From: Apiotrichum sp. Y4204
Lineage: Eukaryota; Basidiomycota; Tremellomycetes; Trichosporonales; Trichosporonaceae
DNA length: 64,000 nucleotides
Assembly: GCA_025531455.1 (NCBI GenBank)
Contig: JAMYHL010000029.1
Span: 434,001 to 498,000 of the forward strand
Direction: 5' to 3'
A program made the translations under genes and the position numbers. Below, piece by piece: positions 46,901 to 57,929 of this stretch (positions within the stretch are counted from its first letter, which is position 1; each line of letters opens with the position of its first letter). The notes beneath the pieces are model-generated. The model ran no database searches, was not told where the DNA came from, and worked only from the letters and a program-made list of their open reading frames with translations.

Positions 46901-49900
46901 AGCCTTTGTCCTGAGCGCTCTCCAGCTTGTCGAGCTTCTGGCCGACAAACTCCCCTCCGTCTTCCTCACCTCCTTTATCCGTGAAGGCGTCGTCTTCGAG
47001 ATTGAGACGCTTGCCGCAGAGGAGCTCAGCACGAAGGCCAAAGAAGAGGCCGAAGCGAAGGCAAAGGAGGAGGCGGAGACTAAGGCGAAGAAGGAGGCAG
47101 AAACCAAAGCCAAGGACGCTGAATCCACCAACGCTGAGGAAAGCAAGTCTGATGGATCGACCGACTCTTCCCCCGTCAAGGTAGACGCAGAGGTGACTAC
47201 GCCCAAGGCCCGTACGACTAATCTCCTCGAGGAGGTGGGGTTCCCCGGTGAATACCCCAGTGCCCTCGCAAGTGTTCTTGCTGGGCAACCTAGTTCCAGC
47301 GTATCGTCTATGAAGCGGACATCAGTGCCTCATCCCAACGACGCAAACATTATCCGCGCACGGATCATTGATGCGAAGCGCCTGTTCGCCGTGGACGGAC
47401 ACCAGGAGAATGAGGCGGCCTTGGTCTTGAACGAGCTGGGTGCTCTCGTCAAGCGTCTGTGTGTGCCCGAGGCCACTGAGGCTGAGCTCCGGGATACGCT
47501 GCGCGAGATTGCCTCTCAATTCTCGAATGTTGGCCAAGCACTCTCCAGCTTTGAACTCTCGAAGAGCGGCCTCGTGGATGGGCTGCTCGAGTATGTCGAC
47601 ATTGACGGCGCCGTGTCGTCAAGCGTGCGCCGCGCCATTCTCTACGACATCTTTTCCGACACTGCCCTTGCCTCGCCAAGCCCCATTACCATGCTCGTCA
47701 AGCGTCTGCACGAGTCGCTGGGCCGTCTTGAAAACTTTGAGGTCGAGTCGGCGTTTGGCGGCGTGAATGGTACGGGATCGGCGAGTTCTTCCCTCGTTCG
47801 CTCGCTCCGTATCCGCCTACAGGCCGAGGAGGGCCAGGACGTACCCAAAGCTGTCAGCTCACTTAGCGTCACAATCCAGGCCATTGCACCGGTCCAGGCT
47901 CTTCACGACTATCTTCGTCCTCGCGTGGCGGACCCGATGTACTTTGGCAACAACTCGGCCCTTCACAACATGTTTGCCGCATACGCCCGCGGCGGCAGTG
48001 GTTCGGCTGCTCGACTCTTGGCAGCACTGACGGGTGGTGCGATGCCTCCTGGTCTCGGTCCCCCTGGAGGTCAACCTGGCGCCACAGACACCACGAGCTC
48101 TGCTCCGGCAGGCGGCGAGACGTCGACTGGCGAAAAGAAGGAAGAGAAGACGCAGCGTCGGCGTAGTGCCCGTCTCAGCGGCCGCCCTCCGGCTGACGAC
48201 GCCCCCGCCGAGGCCTCAACTTCAGCCGCTCCTCTCTCAACCTCTGCTCCTCTGCCGACCGCCCTTTCCCTCGGTATGGACTTTGACGACGAGTACTCTG
48301 ATGAAGAGTACGATGCCGAAGTGTTCGACTCTGATATGGAGGAGCTTGCGCCACCAACGGAGAAGGTTGTCAACATGTCAATGACCGCGGACGGGTCACG
48401 CGTCGAGGCCAAGACTCCCGATGGCACGAGGATCGCTACCCCCAACCAGGCGGGCTCGTCCAAGGTGGCCGCAACGTCCAGCACGCCAACCCGCACTGGC
48501 TCGTACGCGGGTGCCCTCAAGTCAACTCCAACCGACTGGCATCTCGAATTCTCTATGAACGGCACGGTCCTTAACAACGAGGACACCATCTACGGCGCTG
48601 TGCACAAGGTTTCCCAGACCTCGTCGTCGCCGATTAACGTATTTAGTCTTCCCGTCACCTTCAAGTTCCGCAAGGTTGACGGGCCGCCGCCCTCCGCAAA
48701 GGACAAGGCCAAAGACAAGGAGGCGGCAGTGGAGGCGGCGTCGCCAGCATCCACTTCGAGCGTCCTGCCTCCAGTGCTTGAGCCCAGTAGCCAGGTGTCC
48801 AAGATACTTCGCCTCCTTCGCGTTGTTCACCAGCTTTGCGTCGAGGCCCACGATACCGCAAACCGCCCTGATGCTCCGGACGAGAAGCTGTTTATGAACA
48901 ACAAACTCACCGCCAAGCTCACTCGACAGCTGGAGGAGACGATGATTCTTGCCAGCAACTGCCTTCCCGACTGGGCCGTGGAGCTGCCCAAGCACTTTTC
49001 GTTCCTGTTCCCCTTCGAGACGAGGTACAGCTTTTTGCGCTCCACCTCGTTTGGCTATGGCCGTTTGATTGCGCAGTGGCAGGCATCGCAGCCGCGGAAC
49101 ACGAGCAGCAGCCGTCGCGACGACTTGGCCCATCTCGGGCGTCTGGTGCGCCAAAAGGTGCGCATCTCTCGTGCCCAGCTGCTCGAATCGTGCGCCAAGG
49201 TTCTTGAAGTGTATGGCACTTCGAACGGTATCCTCGAGGTGGAATACTTTGACGAAATTGGCACCGGTCTTGGCCCCACCCTCGAGTTCTACAGCCTTGC
49301 GTCGCAGGCGTTTGCCCGCCGGTCGCTCAAGCTCTGGCGCGACGAGGACGAATCCAAGGAGGGCTCGTACGTGTTCCATCCTCATGGTCTGTTCCCAGCA
49401 CCATCGGTAGCAAATGAACCTGGCACCGACGTGACTGGTTCGCGTCTGGCGTACTTTAAGACTCTCGGCCTGTTTGTTGGCCGCGCCCTGCTCGACTCTC
49501 GTATTATCGACATCAACTTTAACAAGGTCTTCCTTAAGCTGCTGCTTGGCCGGCCGGTGAAGAAGTCAATTGCGACCTTGAAGCTTATTGATCCGTCGAT
49601 GGCTCGCTCGCTCGAACGCTTCCAGTCGTACCTTGAGGCTCGGAGGGAGATTGAGAGCCTCGTTTCGCTTCCCGCCTCGAGCCGTCGCGCCAAGCTTGCG
49701 GCGCTCACTATCAACGGCGCCAAGCTCCAGGAGCTGTCGATCGACTTCACCCTCCCCGGCTACGACATTGAGCTCAAGGAGGGCGGCCGTCTTATCGATG
49801 TTGACGACTCGAACCTCGAGGAGTATATCGAGCTGGTCCTTGACAAGACGCTTGGCTCGGGCGTTCAGCCGATGGTCAAGGCCTTCCAGGAAGGCTTCTC

Positions 49901-50460
49901 GATGATCTTCCCGGTCCAGGATCTGCGGATATTCTCGCCCGAGGAGCTTGGTCTGCTGTGTGGCAATAATGTTGAAGAAGACTGGTCGCGCGAGAGTGAG
50001 TGCCAGTAGCCTAGTAATTCCCTGCTGACAATAAGCCCTCGAGCAGTCGATCAAGGCCGACCACGGCTACAACGCCGACAGCCGGAGCGTCAAAAATCTC
50101 ATCGAGGTCATGTCGTCATACAATGCTCAGGAGCGCCGTGACTTCCTGCAGTTTATCACTGGTGCGCCCAAGCTGCCGATCGGCGGCTTCCGTAATGGCT
50201 TAAACCCTCCGTTCACTGTTGTGCGCAAGCCGCATGAGCCGCCAATCAAGGCAGACCAGATGCTCCCAAGTGTGAGTACTTGATGGTTCCAGCGGGTTCC
50301 CATTCGGTTCCCGATCGTGTTCCCTGAACTAGCACTAACCCCGCAGGTCATGACGTGTGCGCAGTATCTCAAGCTGCCTGATTACTCGAGTGTCGATGTG
50401 CTGCGCACGCAGCTGAACCGCGCGATGCTCGACGGCAGCGGTTCGTTCCATCTCAGCTGA
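43962..50460 (+). CDS. UFD4: HECT-type E3 ubiquitin ligase, UFD4/TRIP12 family
   Basis: Exons 43962-44386, 44546-44800, 44842-44900, 44947-45695, 45732-46814, 46848-49995, 50036-50271 and 50347-50460 give 2022 aa. It is the E3 of the ubiquitin-fusion-degradation pathway and also acts in N-degron turnover. The first 300 residues are disordered and Ser/Thr/Lys-rich. An acidic stretch leads to an armadillo-like region (SRFKRLKADLRSPKAAVRLN, CLAHLMEALPGSGHTLVHLG, AEYPAAIVREGGLAALLNFL) characteristic of the family. An Ala/Lys/Glu-repeat follows near 47030-47110, then a second disordered acidic segment. The HECT domain starts around LEVEYFDEIGTGLGPTLEFY and continues with FVGRALLDSRIIDINFN. The catalytic Cys is residue 1989 in VMTCAQYLKLPDYS, encoded by the last exon. 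Two introns are tiny (36 and 33 nt). The 36-nt intron has no stop and is a multiple of three. Confidence 0.94.
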
Positions 50461-51989
50461 GCAGCAAGAGCGTGAACGTTCAGCGCCGAGTGTCGCACCA
50501 TCCATCACCCTGTTTAATACATTGAATCCCCCATCCCTCAACTAGTCCGTTACATTCCAATCTCCCCTCTGTCACCTCCCCCACCACATGCCCCCGCCTG
50601 TATCTAGGAACAGGGGATACAGTCGAGCCAGCCGTGTAGAGTCAGTAGTAGTAGCATGCACAGTATGATCATACAAGAAGCTTTTCAGATACTTGGAGCG
50701 GTGCAGGTCACGGCGGCCACCCTGCACCCTGGGTGGCGAGATGACCAATTTATCATGGCCGACCTGGTGCGTTGGTGCCACACTGCCACTCGTACCACAC
50801 CAGACAAGGTTTCGGGAACCACCAATGTCGGCACGCGCCAGGGATGCCAGGGCTGGGCACTGGGCGCCATGGACAAAAGTCAGGATTAAGCCGCACGAGC
50901 CGCGCGGCGCCGACCGGCTTGGGCGGCCACTGCGTACGTACAGCGGTACCGACGACGAGGGCCGCAGGGGCGGCATCGTGCTTGGCCCTTCCCACGCTCA
51001 CGGCAGGGATGAGGCTGTGGGAGTATGTGCATGTGCTCGCCACCGAGCCCTGCGAAAGGATGGAAGTGTCATTGATATTGTATGTATGAGACACCCAGAT
51101 GCAAGATGTGAGTCGCGAATCATGAACTGGCCAGCTATCGCGCTGGTGAGTAAGACAACTGTTCAGTCGAGATCAGTTCCAGATGACACACACGTTCAGT
51201 GTCGTAGATGTGTGTGGGGATGATATGAGCACGGTGGAGGATCATGGAGGAACAGGGACGAGGCACAAATGTATAATCATAAAGGGTAGTTTGCACAGGA
51301 ATGAAAAAAATCGATGACAAGGATAAAAGATGGAGACAATGGATCACATTCGGCGGCCGTCCATCACGCTAGCACGCTCGTTACTAACAGACGAGCTGAG
51401 ACATGGTCACGGACACAGTACCGCAGTGCTTGATAGACAGCAAGCTAGCATTACTTAGTCGCGTTATACACGTTTTCCATCCCTGACGCAGAGAGTGAGG
51501 AGTGTCGCTGGTGACGTGTGAAACCGCGCGATGGGTACGCCACGGACGCCACGGACGCCACCCGAGGGATCCGAGGGATCCGAGTGGGACAGAGACAGGG
51601 ATCCCACAACCTGAAGGGTGGATTTGTGGGTGGCGATGACGCCGCCGGGGAGTGGAAAAAGAAGAACAGAAGAGAAGTGGGAAGAAAGAGACAAGAGGGA
51701 GGAGAGGTGATAGAGAGACATAGATAATCTTGCGCGTCTTGGTCTCTTTCTTCATCGCTCATCATCTCTGAATCTTTATCTCATCACCGAATTCAGAATC
51801 CTCGATTCCCCATCGTCTCATTATCCGCATCCGCCACCACCCGCCAACTCTAAAGTAGAAGCCGAGAAACTCGCGGGCACGACAAACCCCAAACCCCAAC
51901 CACGACCACACGCCAAGGCTACCCAGCTACTGTACTCCATCTCATCACAGCTGTCCGCTGGCGGACACTTTCTCATCAAACACCATATC
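50461..51989. other. Intergenic region upstream of the AA14-like gene
   Basis: About 1.5 kb. Tandem repeats at 51537-51590 and CT-rich sequence near the downstream gene. No supported gene, and no ATCTGATAA element seen here, unlike the FTR1-HAPX spacer. Confidence 0.55.
51537..51590 (+). repeat. Two adjacent short tandem repeats
   Basis: Three copies of ACGCCACGG followed directly by GAGGGATCC-type nonamers, non-coding. Confidence 0.7.
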
Positions 51990-53306
51990 ATGCACATCGC
52001 GACGCTCACCGCCGCGCTCGCGCTGGCCGCGACCGCCAACGCCCAGTGAGTGGGAACAAGACCAAGACAACTTTCGCTGACTCGCGCAGTATCACGCTCT
52101 GGCACCCGTCGCTGTTTGGCTTCAACTGGCCGCTACAGGCGACAGACAAGCAAAACTACGGCACGAACGAGATGGTCGTCCCGCTGCGCGAGGACGACAA
52201 CCACACCATCGCGACGTGGTTTGGGCACGGCGCGCTCGACTACCCGCCTGCGCCCGGCCAGTTTCTGTATCTCACCTCTGGGGGGAAGAATACGTTTGAG
52301 CTCGGGTGTAATCGCCAGTTCACGAGCTGGCGCGATCCGAATATCAAGAAGCCGCTGCCGTACTATGCTTGCGTGAGTAGAGGAACAGACAATGAGAGAG
52401 AGAAAAGTGGGGTTCCCAGTGACGATCAAGTGAAACCCACAAAGGGAATGTCGGGTTCTCGAAATAGTTTCACTTGGAGATCACACGTGCCCAACAAAAA
52501 TAATCATCTCTCACACACGCCACACTATCACACACTTACACGCAGGAAACGACCGGCCCGCTGCACGTGAACAACTCGTTTGGCAAGCCCCCGCTGCCCG
52601 AGTACTTTGGCGGCACCGCGCTCGCGATCGCGTACACGTCGGACATCCGCAAACTGCGCCCAGAGGACATGACGGTCATCTCCGTAAACGCCACCTCGCC
52701 GTGGACGCGCGAGGTCACGTACGAGATTCCCGCTGGCCTCCCCCCGTGTCCGCCCATGGGCTGCCTCGTTACCTGGAACTGGATCCATCTCGCGCTGGAT
52801 AACGAGGGGTACGGACGGGAAATTGTGAGTTAAAATTGCAGAGAAGAGGGGTGGGTAAAATGTGCGGGACATGATTTTCCGCCACACTGCCGCTGTCCCA
52901 CTTTGCTTTTCCCCACTTCACTCTTCCCCTCCCCCCCACGCTGACCGCAGTACAACAACCTCTACCGCGCACAGGTGAACGGCAAGACGAAGAAGCGCAA
53001 CCTCGTTCCGCGCGGCCGCCCGCCGGTCCTCTGCGAGAACGACGAGAGCAAGTGCCTGCGTGGGCCAAAGCAGCCAATGTATCTCTACCAGAAGGAGTGA
53101 GTCGATGATAGCAAACAACAGAGCTGACAGCAAGGGGAAACAACATGCCGCGCCCCGAACGCGCAGTCGAGCAGAACCCGAGCTATAATATGCGATATGG
53201 GTTTGTGGACGGCGCGCAGAAGGATGCGGTGAGCGGCGCGTCGCGTGTGGTGCCGTATACTGCTGTCGTCGTGCTTGTCGCAGCGCTTGTCGCGGCGAGC
53301 ACATGA
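51990..53306 (+). CDS. Secreted GPI-anchored histidine-brace protein, AA14-like LPMO
   Basis: Exons 51990-52045, 52090-52372, 52546-52824, 52951-53096 and 53135-53306 give 311 aa. An 18-residue signal peptide ends ANA. The next residue is His, its codon split CA|T by intron 1, so the mature protein begins HITLWHPSLFGFN. An N-terminal His is the hallmark of copper histidine-brace enzymes (LPMOs). A second His lies in TWFGHGALDYPPAPG. Other conserved-looking blocks are TALAIAYTSDI, PWTREVTYEIPAGLPPCP, WNWIHLALD, KEGNNMPRP and NMRYGFVDGAQKD. These match my knowledge of basidiomycete AA14 and related secreted proteins. Six Cys and three N-glycosylation sequons (NHT, NNS, NAT) are present. The C-terminus is a small-residue site, then VVPYTAVVVLVAALVAAST, a GPI signal. 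AA14 enzymes attack xylan on cellulose. A non-oxidative copper-binding role, as for Bim1-type proteins, is the alternative. Converges on FTR1. Confidence 0.65.
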
Positions 53307-53566
53307 GCTCACGACCTGTCCAGCGTTCACTGTCACCTTGTGGTATTGTATCTGTAAGACGAAGGTAGAGATATAGAATAGTCAGAAGTCAGAAGTAGAA
53401 TTTAGATGCACTTGCTTCATCCTAGAACCCGAGCCCTCCTTCGTCGCCGGTGGAAACATTATTGCATTCTCGTCCTGATCGATCTGCAAGATATTATTGG
53501 CCTCAAGCCTACACTCCTCACTCCTTCACCTAACAGTACGACAATGATGCGGTGACAAGCACCGTT

Positions 53567-54958
53567 TTAGACAATGGTCTTCTCCTTGGTGGCGTGCTCG
53601 GCCGACTGGGTGGCCGACGAGCTCGACGCGTGGTCCGCATCCGCCACGGCCTCAGCCTCCTTGTCCGTGTACTTTTCGTTGACGGGCTCGGTGCCGGCGG
53701 CGGCGCGCTCGGCGCGGCGGTCACGGCGGCGCTTGGCGGCGGCCGACTCAAACTTGCCAAAGAAGGTGAAGCGGCCCTCGCGCCACTTGTGGTAGATGAG
53801 CGTAGCGATGACCGCAATCCAGTAGAAGACGTAGCCGAGAACGGTACCGAGCGTCGCGGTGTTGTTCCAACCGAACAGCGCGTTGAAGATCTGCCAGCCA
53901 CCGTTGGTAGTCACTGATCCTGGCTCGGGGTTGCCGTACGTGAGGTGCCACACGTTTCCTGCGACCTGGAACGAGCCCGGGCCGTCTCCCGTCTCGGCCA
54001 CGTCGCCGCCGACGCCGCTCGCAAACTTGTAGTACTGGAGGAAGCCGATGCCACGGGAGAAGAGGCCGGCGCCGATGAGGAAGAGGAAGGTGGTGGACAC
54101 GATGAGGAACCAGTGGAGGGTGGTGGACGATCCGGTGCGGTAGATGACGTAGCCGACGATGAGGCCGCAGATGATGCCGACGATGACAGGGATGGGGATA
54201 GCGGCGGCGGTGGTGTTCATGGAGACACCGCCGACAAAGACGACAGCCTCGAGACCCTCACGCAGGAGAGTGATGAGAGGAAGGAGGAAGAGGGCCCAGC
54301 GGGAGGAACGCGACTCGCGCTTCTCCCGCGAGGTGAGCTCGATCGACTCGTCGCGCCCGCTCTCGCTCATCATCTTCTTGGATCCAGTCTCAAACGCTGC
54401 GGCAAGCTTGTACCGCCACTTGATGCGCGAACGGTCCATCTTGAGGAACGCAATGCCCATAATGTAGATGAGGATGGCGGCGATGATACAGAAGACGCCC
54501 TCCCAGATCTGCTCCGTCTGGGCCCACAGGTCGGTAAGTTTGGTGTAGAACTGGGGTGGTTAGGACTGGATTCCAGGTGTTGGCCGTCTCGGTTCGCTTC
54601 ACTCACGACAGCAATAAAGGCAGCACCGATGCAGAGCGAGATGAAGAAGCCGAGGAGAGTGCCTGCCCAGATCTGGATGCGCATGCGGCGGACGATACGC
54701 TTGGTGCGCGCATTGTGGAACTCGTCGTGGGCGCCGAATGCCTCGCTGTCAGTCTCGCGGGGCGAGAGACGGCCCGTGGTCATGAGCTGCTCGACGAACG
54801 AGAGCAGCACCGACACGATGATCGCCGCCTCGATCGTCTCACCTGCGGGGTCAGTGGATGCCCGCTGGAGGTGGATGGCGGGGATGGCTCGCGCCGTCCT
54901 CTCACAACTCACGGAAGACGATGAAGAAGATGGGGACGTTGAAGAGATCCCTCGCCAT
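53567..54958 (-). CDS. FTR1: High-affinity plasma-membrane iron permease
   Basis: Exons 54958-54913, 54842-54607 and 54550-53567 give 421 aa. Ftr1 carries ferric iron that a multicopper ferroxidase (Fet3) has just oxidised. The start MARDLFNVPIFFIVF runs into the first iron motif R16-E-T-I-E20, whose Arg codon is split by intron 1. The second motif, REGLE, is at residues 191-195 in ITLLREGLEAVVFVGGV. About seven hydrophobic helices are visible, with a charged cytosolic loop (ESGRDESIELTSREKRESR) before REGLE. The C-terminal tail is Lys/Glu/Ala-rich and cytosolic. In many fungi FTR1 is paired divergently with FET3. Here the divergent partner is HAPX across 3 kb, and no ferroxidase lies in the window. 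An exact ATCTGATAA site sits about 260 bp upstream, indicating control by a GATA-type iron repressor. Confidence 0.95.
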
Positions 54959-55215
54959 GGTGACTGTTGTCGCAGGGTGAGGAGGGGTGAAGGGGTGCCG
55001 GGCGGCGAGTGAACGAGTCGAGGATCCAAGTCTTAGAGGCTGGTGTTGAGGCCTTTAGACGCAGACAAGTGGAGAACCAGGAGGGAAGGGATGGGAATGC
55101 AGATAGAATGCGGCCTTTTTAAGACACTAGTATGGGAAGGAAAAGAAGCAGGCGACGAGGAGCAAAGGACGGGGAAATTGCAGACGCCTCTCGGGCTTTG
55201 AGACAGTATAACAGT

Positions 55216-55224
55216 ATCTGATAA
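55216..55224 (+). promoter_or_regulatory. ATCTGATAA iron-GATA site, FTR1-proximal
   Basis: Exact match to ATCWGATAA, the sequence bound by SreA/Fep1/Urbs1-type iron repressors. Lies 258 bp upstream of the FTR1 ATG. Confidence 0.65.
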
Positions 55225-55770
55225 TCGGCCAGCTCGTGCGAGGACCTATGAGGAGCCAGGGGGCTGTCGGGGATGTCGCGAGTGGGGACGAGGCATGAAC
55301 CGTTTCGGCTGAAGAAGAAAAAAAAAAAAGCCCTCAGCTGGGGCTTGTAGGGCGCTCGCTGGCGGTGGTTGTCAGGAGATGCATAGGAGCAGCCTGTGGC
55401 TCGTGATTCCTTCTGGGCCTGTTGGGTTCTGTTCTGGTCCATCTGACGCTTGGCGACCCGGGTGTGGTTTCTATTCTTTGCACAGTCTGCAGGCGACGTG
55501 CTCTTGGCGCCGAAACGGGTCAAAGTTTGGCACAAACACGGCCGAAGGGGGCCCAGGCTGGCTGCCAGTGGCCAGTCGCCCAGTCGCCTGTGAGACACAT
55601 ACTCCAGCCAGGGACAACAAAAGGGGATACAATGCATCAGGTGGCTATGGGTGGAATGGCGTGGGCATTCCGCCTCTGATTCCTCTGGCTGGCTCCTCTG
55701 GGGCCTCGAGGGCTCGAGGGGCTGTGGGAATTGGCGCGCCGTGTGGCTGCCGCCTCTTGTCTGCAATCTG

Positions 55771-55782
55771 CTAATCTGATAC
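55771..55782 (+). promoter_or_regulatory. CTAATCTGATAC, near-copy of the iron-GATA site
   Basis: Shares CTAATCTGATA with the two HAPX-side elements; only the last base differs from ATCTGATAA. Confidence 0.45.
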
Positions 55783-56699
55783 GCTGAGGGCCACCGGAGG
55801 GGGTGGCCGCAGGTGACTGAGGCGTGGTTGGCTGAGATGTCGACCGAGAATTTCGAGAAGCAGCAGCTTGGATTCTGAGCGGACGGGTTCATAGATTCGT
55901 GTACGGGAGGAGAAACCTGATCGCGAACCGGTATGCATCTTGCAGACACAAACGATGCATACTACTTTGCTTAGGCGATGTGTGAAGCGCTGGAGCTGGA
56001 TGCATGGATGGCAGTCTACGGCAGGGTGGGGCGTGGTTGGCCGGCATGTCGGGTCTCCAAGCTGGCCGCTAGGTCAACATTGTGCCCTGCCGTTATGTGG
56101 TAGTAGGTAATGCACCCCGAACCCTTTCAAAGTTCTATTCATGGCGATTCATCAAGCTGCAGTGGATCTCTGGAACTGGAACACACCCACTAGGCCACTG
56201 ATGCTCGTCCTATTGTCTTGCCGTCTATTGCCCGTTTAGAACGTTGGATCGTTTCGCGCCGTCATCGTCGTCGGCAAACGTGGTCTGGACTGGAAGGCGG
56301 ATGGTGATGGTCCATGGTCCTGTGACCACGAAAACGGTGCCCGCCGCCCACCCTTCTCATTCAATAGGATTCGCCCATGCTTGAATGACGGCAATCGTGG
56401 TGTTATGGTCTGCTGATTTCGCTAGGAAACCGTGGAGCGCGCCTGTGGAGCGCGTTCCCGCCCCCCGCAACCCGACGCAGCGACGCTGGGCCAGCGACTG
56501 CGAAACAAAGCCAGCAGTAGTTCGCTCCTGATCGCCAAAGCTAATTCTGCATGCTGCACATGGTGGCATCGTTCCTTTGTGGAGCAGGGAGAGCAACCTG
56601 TGTATCCCCTATCTCATACAGCGTCCCTGTTTTGTCTCATCCCGTATTCCCATCGGCCGGCCGCCCCGGGGGGAGCAAGAAGCAAAAAACCTGCACATG

Positions 56700-56711
56700 T
56701 TATCAGATTAG
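56700..56711 (-). promoter_or_regulatory. CTAATCTGATAA iron-GATA site (HAPX side, distal)
   Basis: On the plus strand it reads TTATCAGATTAG, about 1.2 kb before the HAPX ATG. The surrounding 13-nt word GTTATCAGATTAG is identical to the one at 57374. Confidence 0.6.
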
Positions 56712-57374
56712 AAAAAAGGCAGCGCACGGGCCCTCCGTAACCGACCACAGAGCAAGTACAACCAAATTTCGGCCGATAAATTTGCTCCCGCTGCCTTCCC
56801 TCGGCAACTATTGGACCCGAGTTGACTCACCCCGACTCACCCAGAGCTTCTATAGAGCTCGGCTTTGTTTGTCCGATCTTGCCCGATGTGATCATACCAC
56901 TCGCAATCGGCCGACAACCACTCTCCTCTCACTTTGGCGAACAACTCACCACTGCACCACCACCACCACCACTTCATCGCCATCACGCTCGCTGCACATC
57001 ATTACAACTAGGCCTGCACCGTCCCTGCTAGCTGCTGGCCTGCTTCCCCTCTCTTTTCTAGCGTTCCAGCGTCGTCCGAATTTTATCACGTTGCCCTGCG
57101 CCAGCAATCTGTTTCCTGGCCCAGCCCGACCAGATCAAAACGAGAGTCGATCAGAGCTCGCTTGGCAGCACAGGCATCAGTCAGCCACGCCAGCTCCCTC
57201 CCTGTTCTCCCCCCTGCTTCTGCGCTGTTACTCCTGCGTTCAGGAGCACGTCATTAGATTCGGGCACTGGGGCACGAGAGAAGAGCACACCCAAAAGGAA
57301 ACAAAAGCTGCAGCTGCATACCATCCAGTGTCATCCGGAGCAGGAGCAAGATCCGAGGACAGACGAGCAAAGCG

Positions 57375-57386
57375 TTATCAGATTAG
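57375..57386 (-). promoter_or_regulatory. CTAATCTGATAA iron-GATA site (HAPX side, proximal)
   Basis: Plus-strand TTATCAGATTAG, about 540 bp before the HAPX ATG. Exact match to ATCWGATAA. Confidence 0.62.
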
Positions 57387-57929
57387 CGACTAGGCCGACA
57401 ATCCACTCACCTCCCTTCTCCCACATCGGATCGCATCGCCGCTCGCATCACTCCTGGCCCTCCTGGCCCTCCTCTTCTGGCCCCACGCCACGTCCTCTGC
57501 ATCCCCACTCCCAAACTGCGGCCCGGTCTATTCATCGGCCACATCCCACCCACAAGCCAAGAAATCGGCACTCCAACCGACTCCCACCACCCCCTCCCTC
57601 CCTGACGAGACAAGACCGTCTGGTTAGCACAGCGCACAATACGCACTTGGCCACTTTGGCAGCGCACACGCTGCACAGTTGCACAGTACAGTTTTGGCGC
57701 TCGGCCCTCGGTCCCGCCCACGCAGTATGCCATCGGACGACTTCACCGCAATCTTCTAGCATCTAGCTACTCACCCACCCGATTTCCTTGCACTTGCTTA
57801 CTCGTTGCTCGCACTCTCTCCATTCCCTGGTACAAGTCGCCACCACCGCCTACGTCGACAAGTTCTTTGCATCCTCACACTCCTCCTCAAACCTTTTGAC
57901 TTATTCTCACCCACCCACCGCGCCACTCC

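Larger units (their letters stand above)
54959..57929. other. FTR1-HAPX divergent spacer
   Basis: About 3 kb with no supported gene. Contains four GATA elements (listed separately), two inverted CCAAT boxes (ATTGG at 55730-55734 and 56810-56814) and a long C/T-rich leader before HAPX. An open frame at 56551-57393 overlaps two GATA elements and has no domain. Confidence 0.7.

Noticed and set aside
55119..55949. 276-codon frame on the minus strand in the FTR1-HAPX spacer
   Set aside because: No domain, non-coding-like composition, overlaps two GATA elements.
56551..57393. 280-codon frame upstream of HAPX
   Set aside because: Thr/Ser/Pro-rich, no domain, and it contains two regulatory GATA sites. 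More likely promoter or leader sequence, possibly with uORFs.
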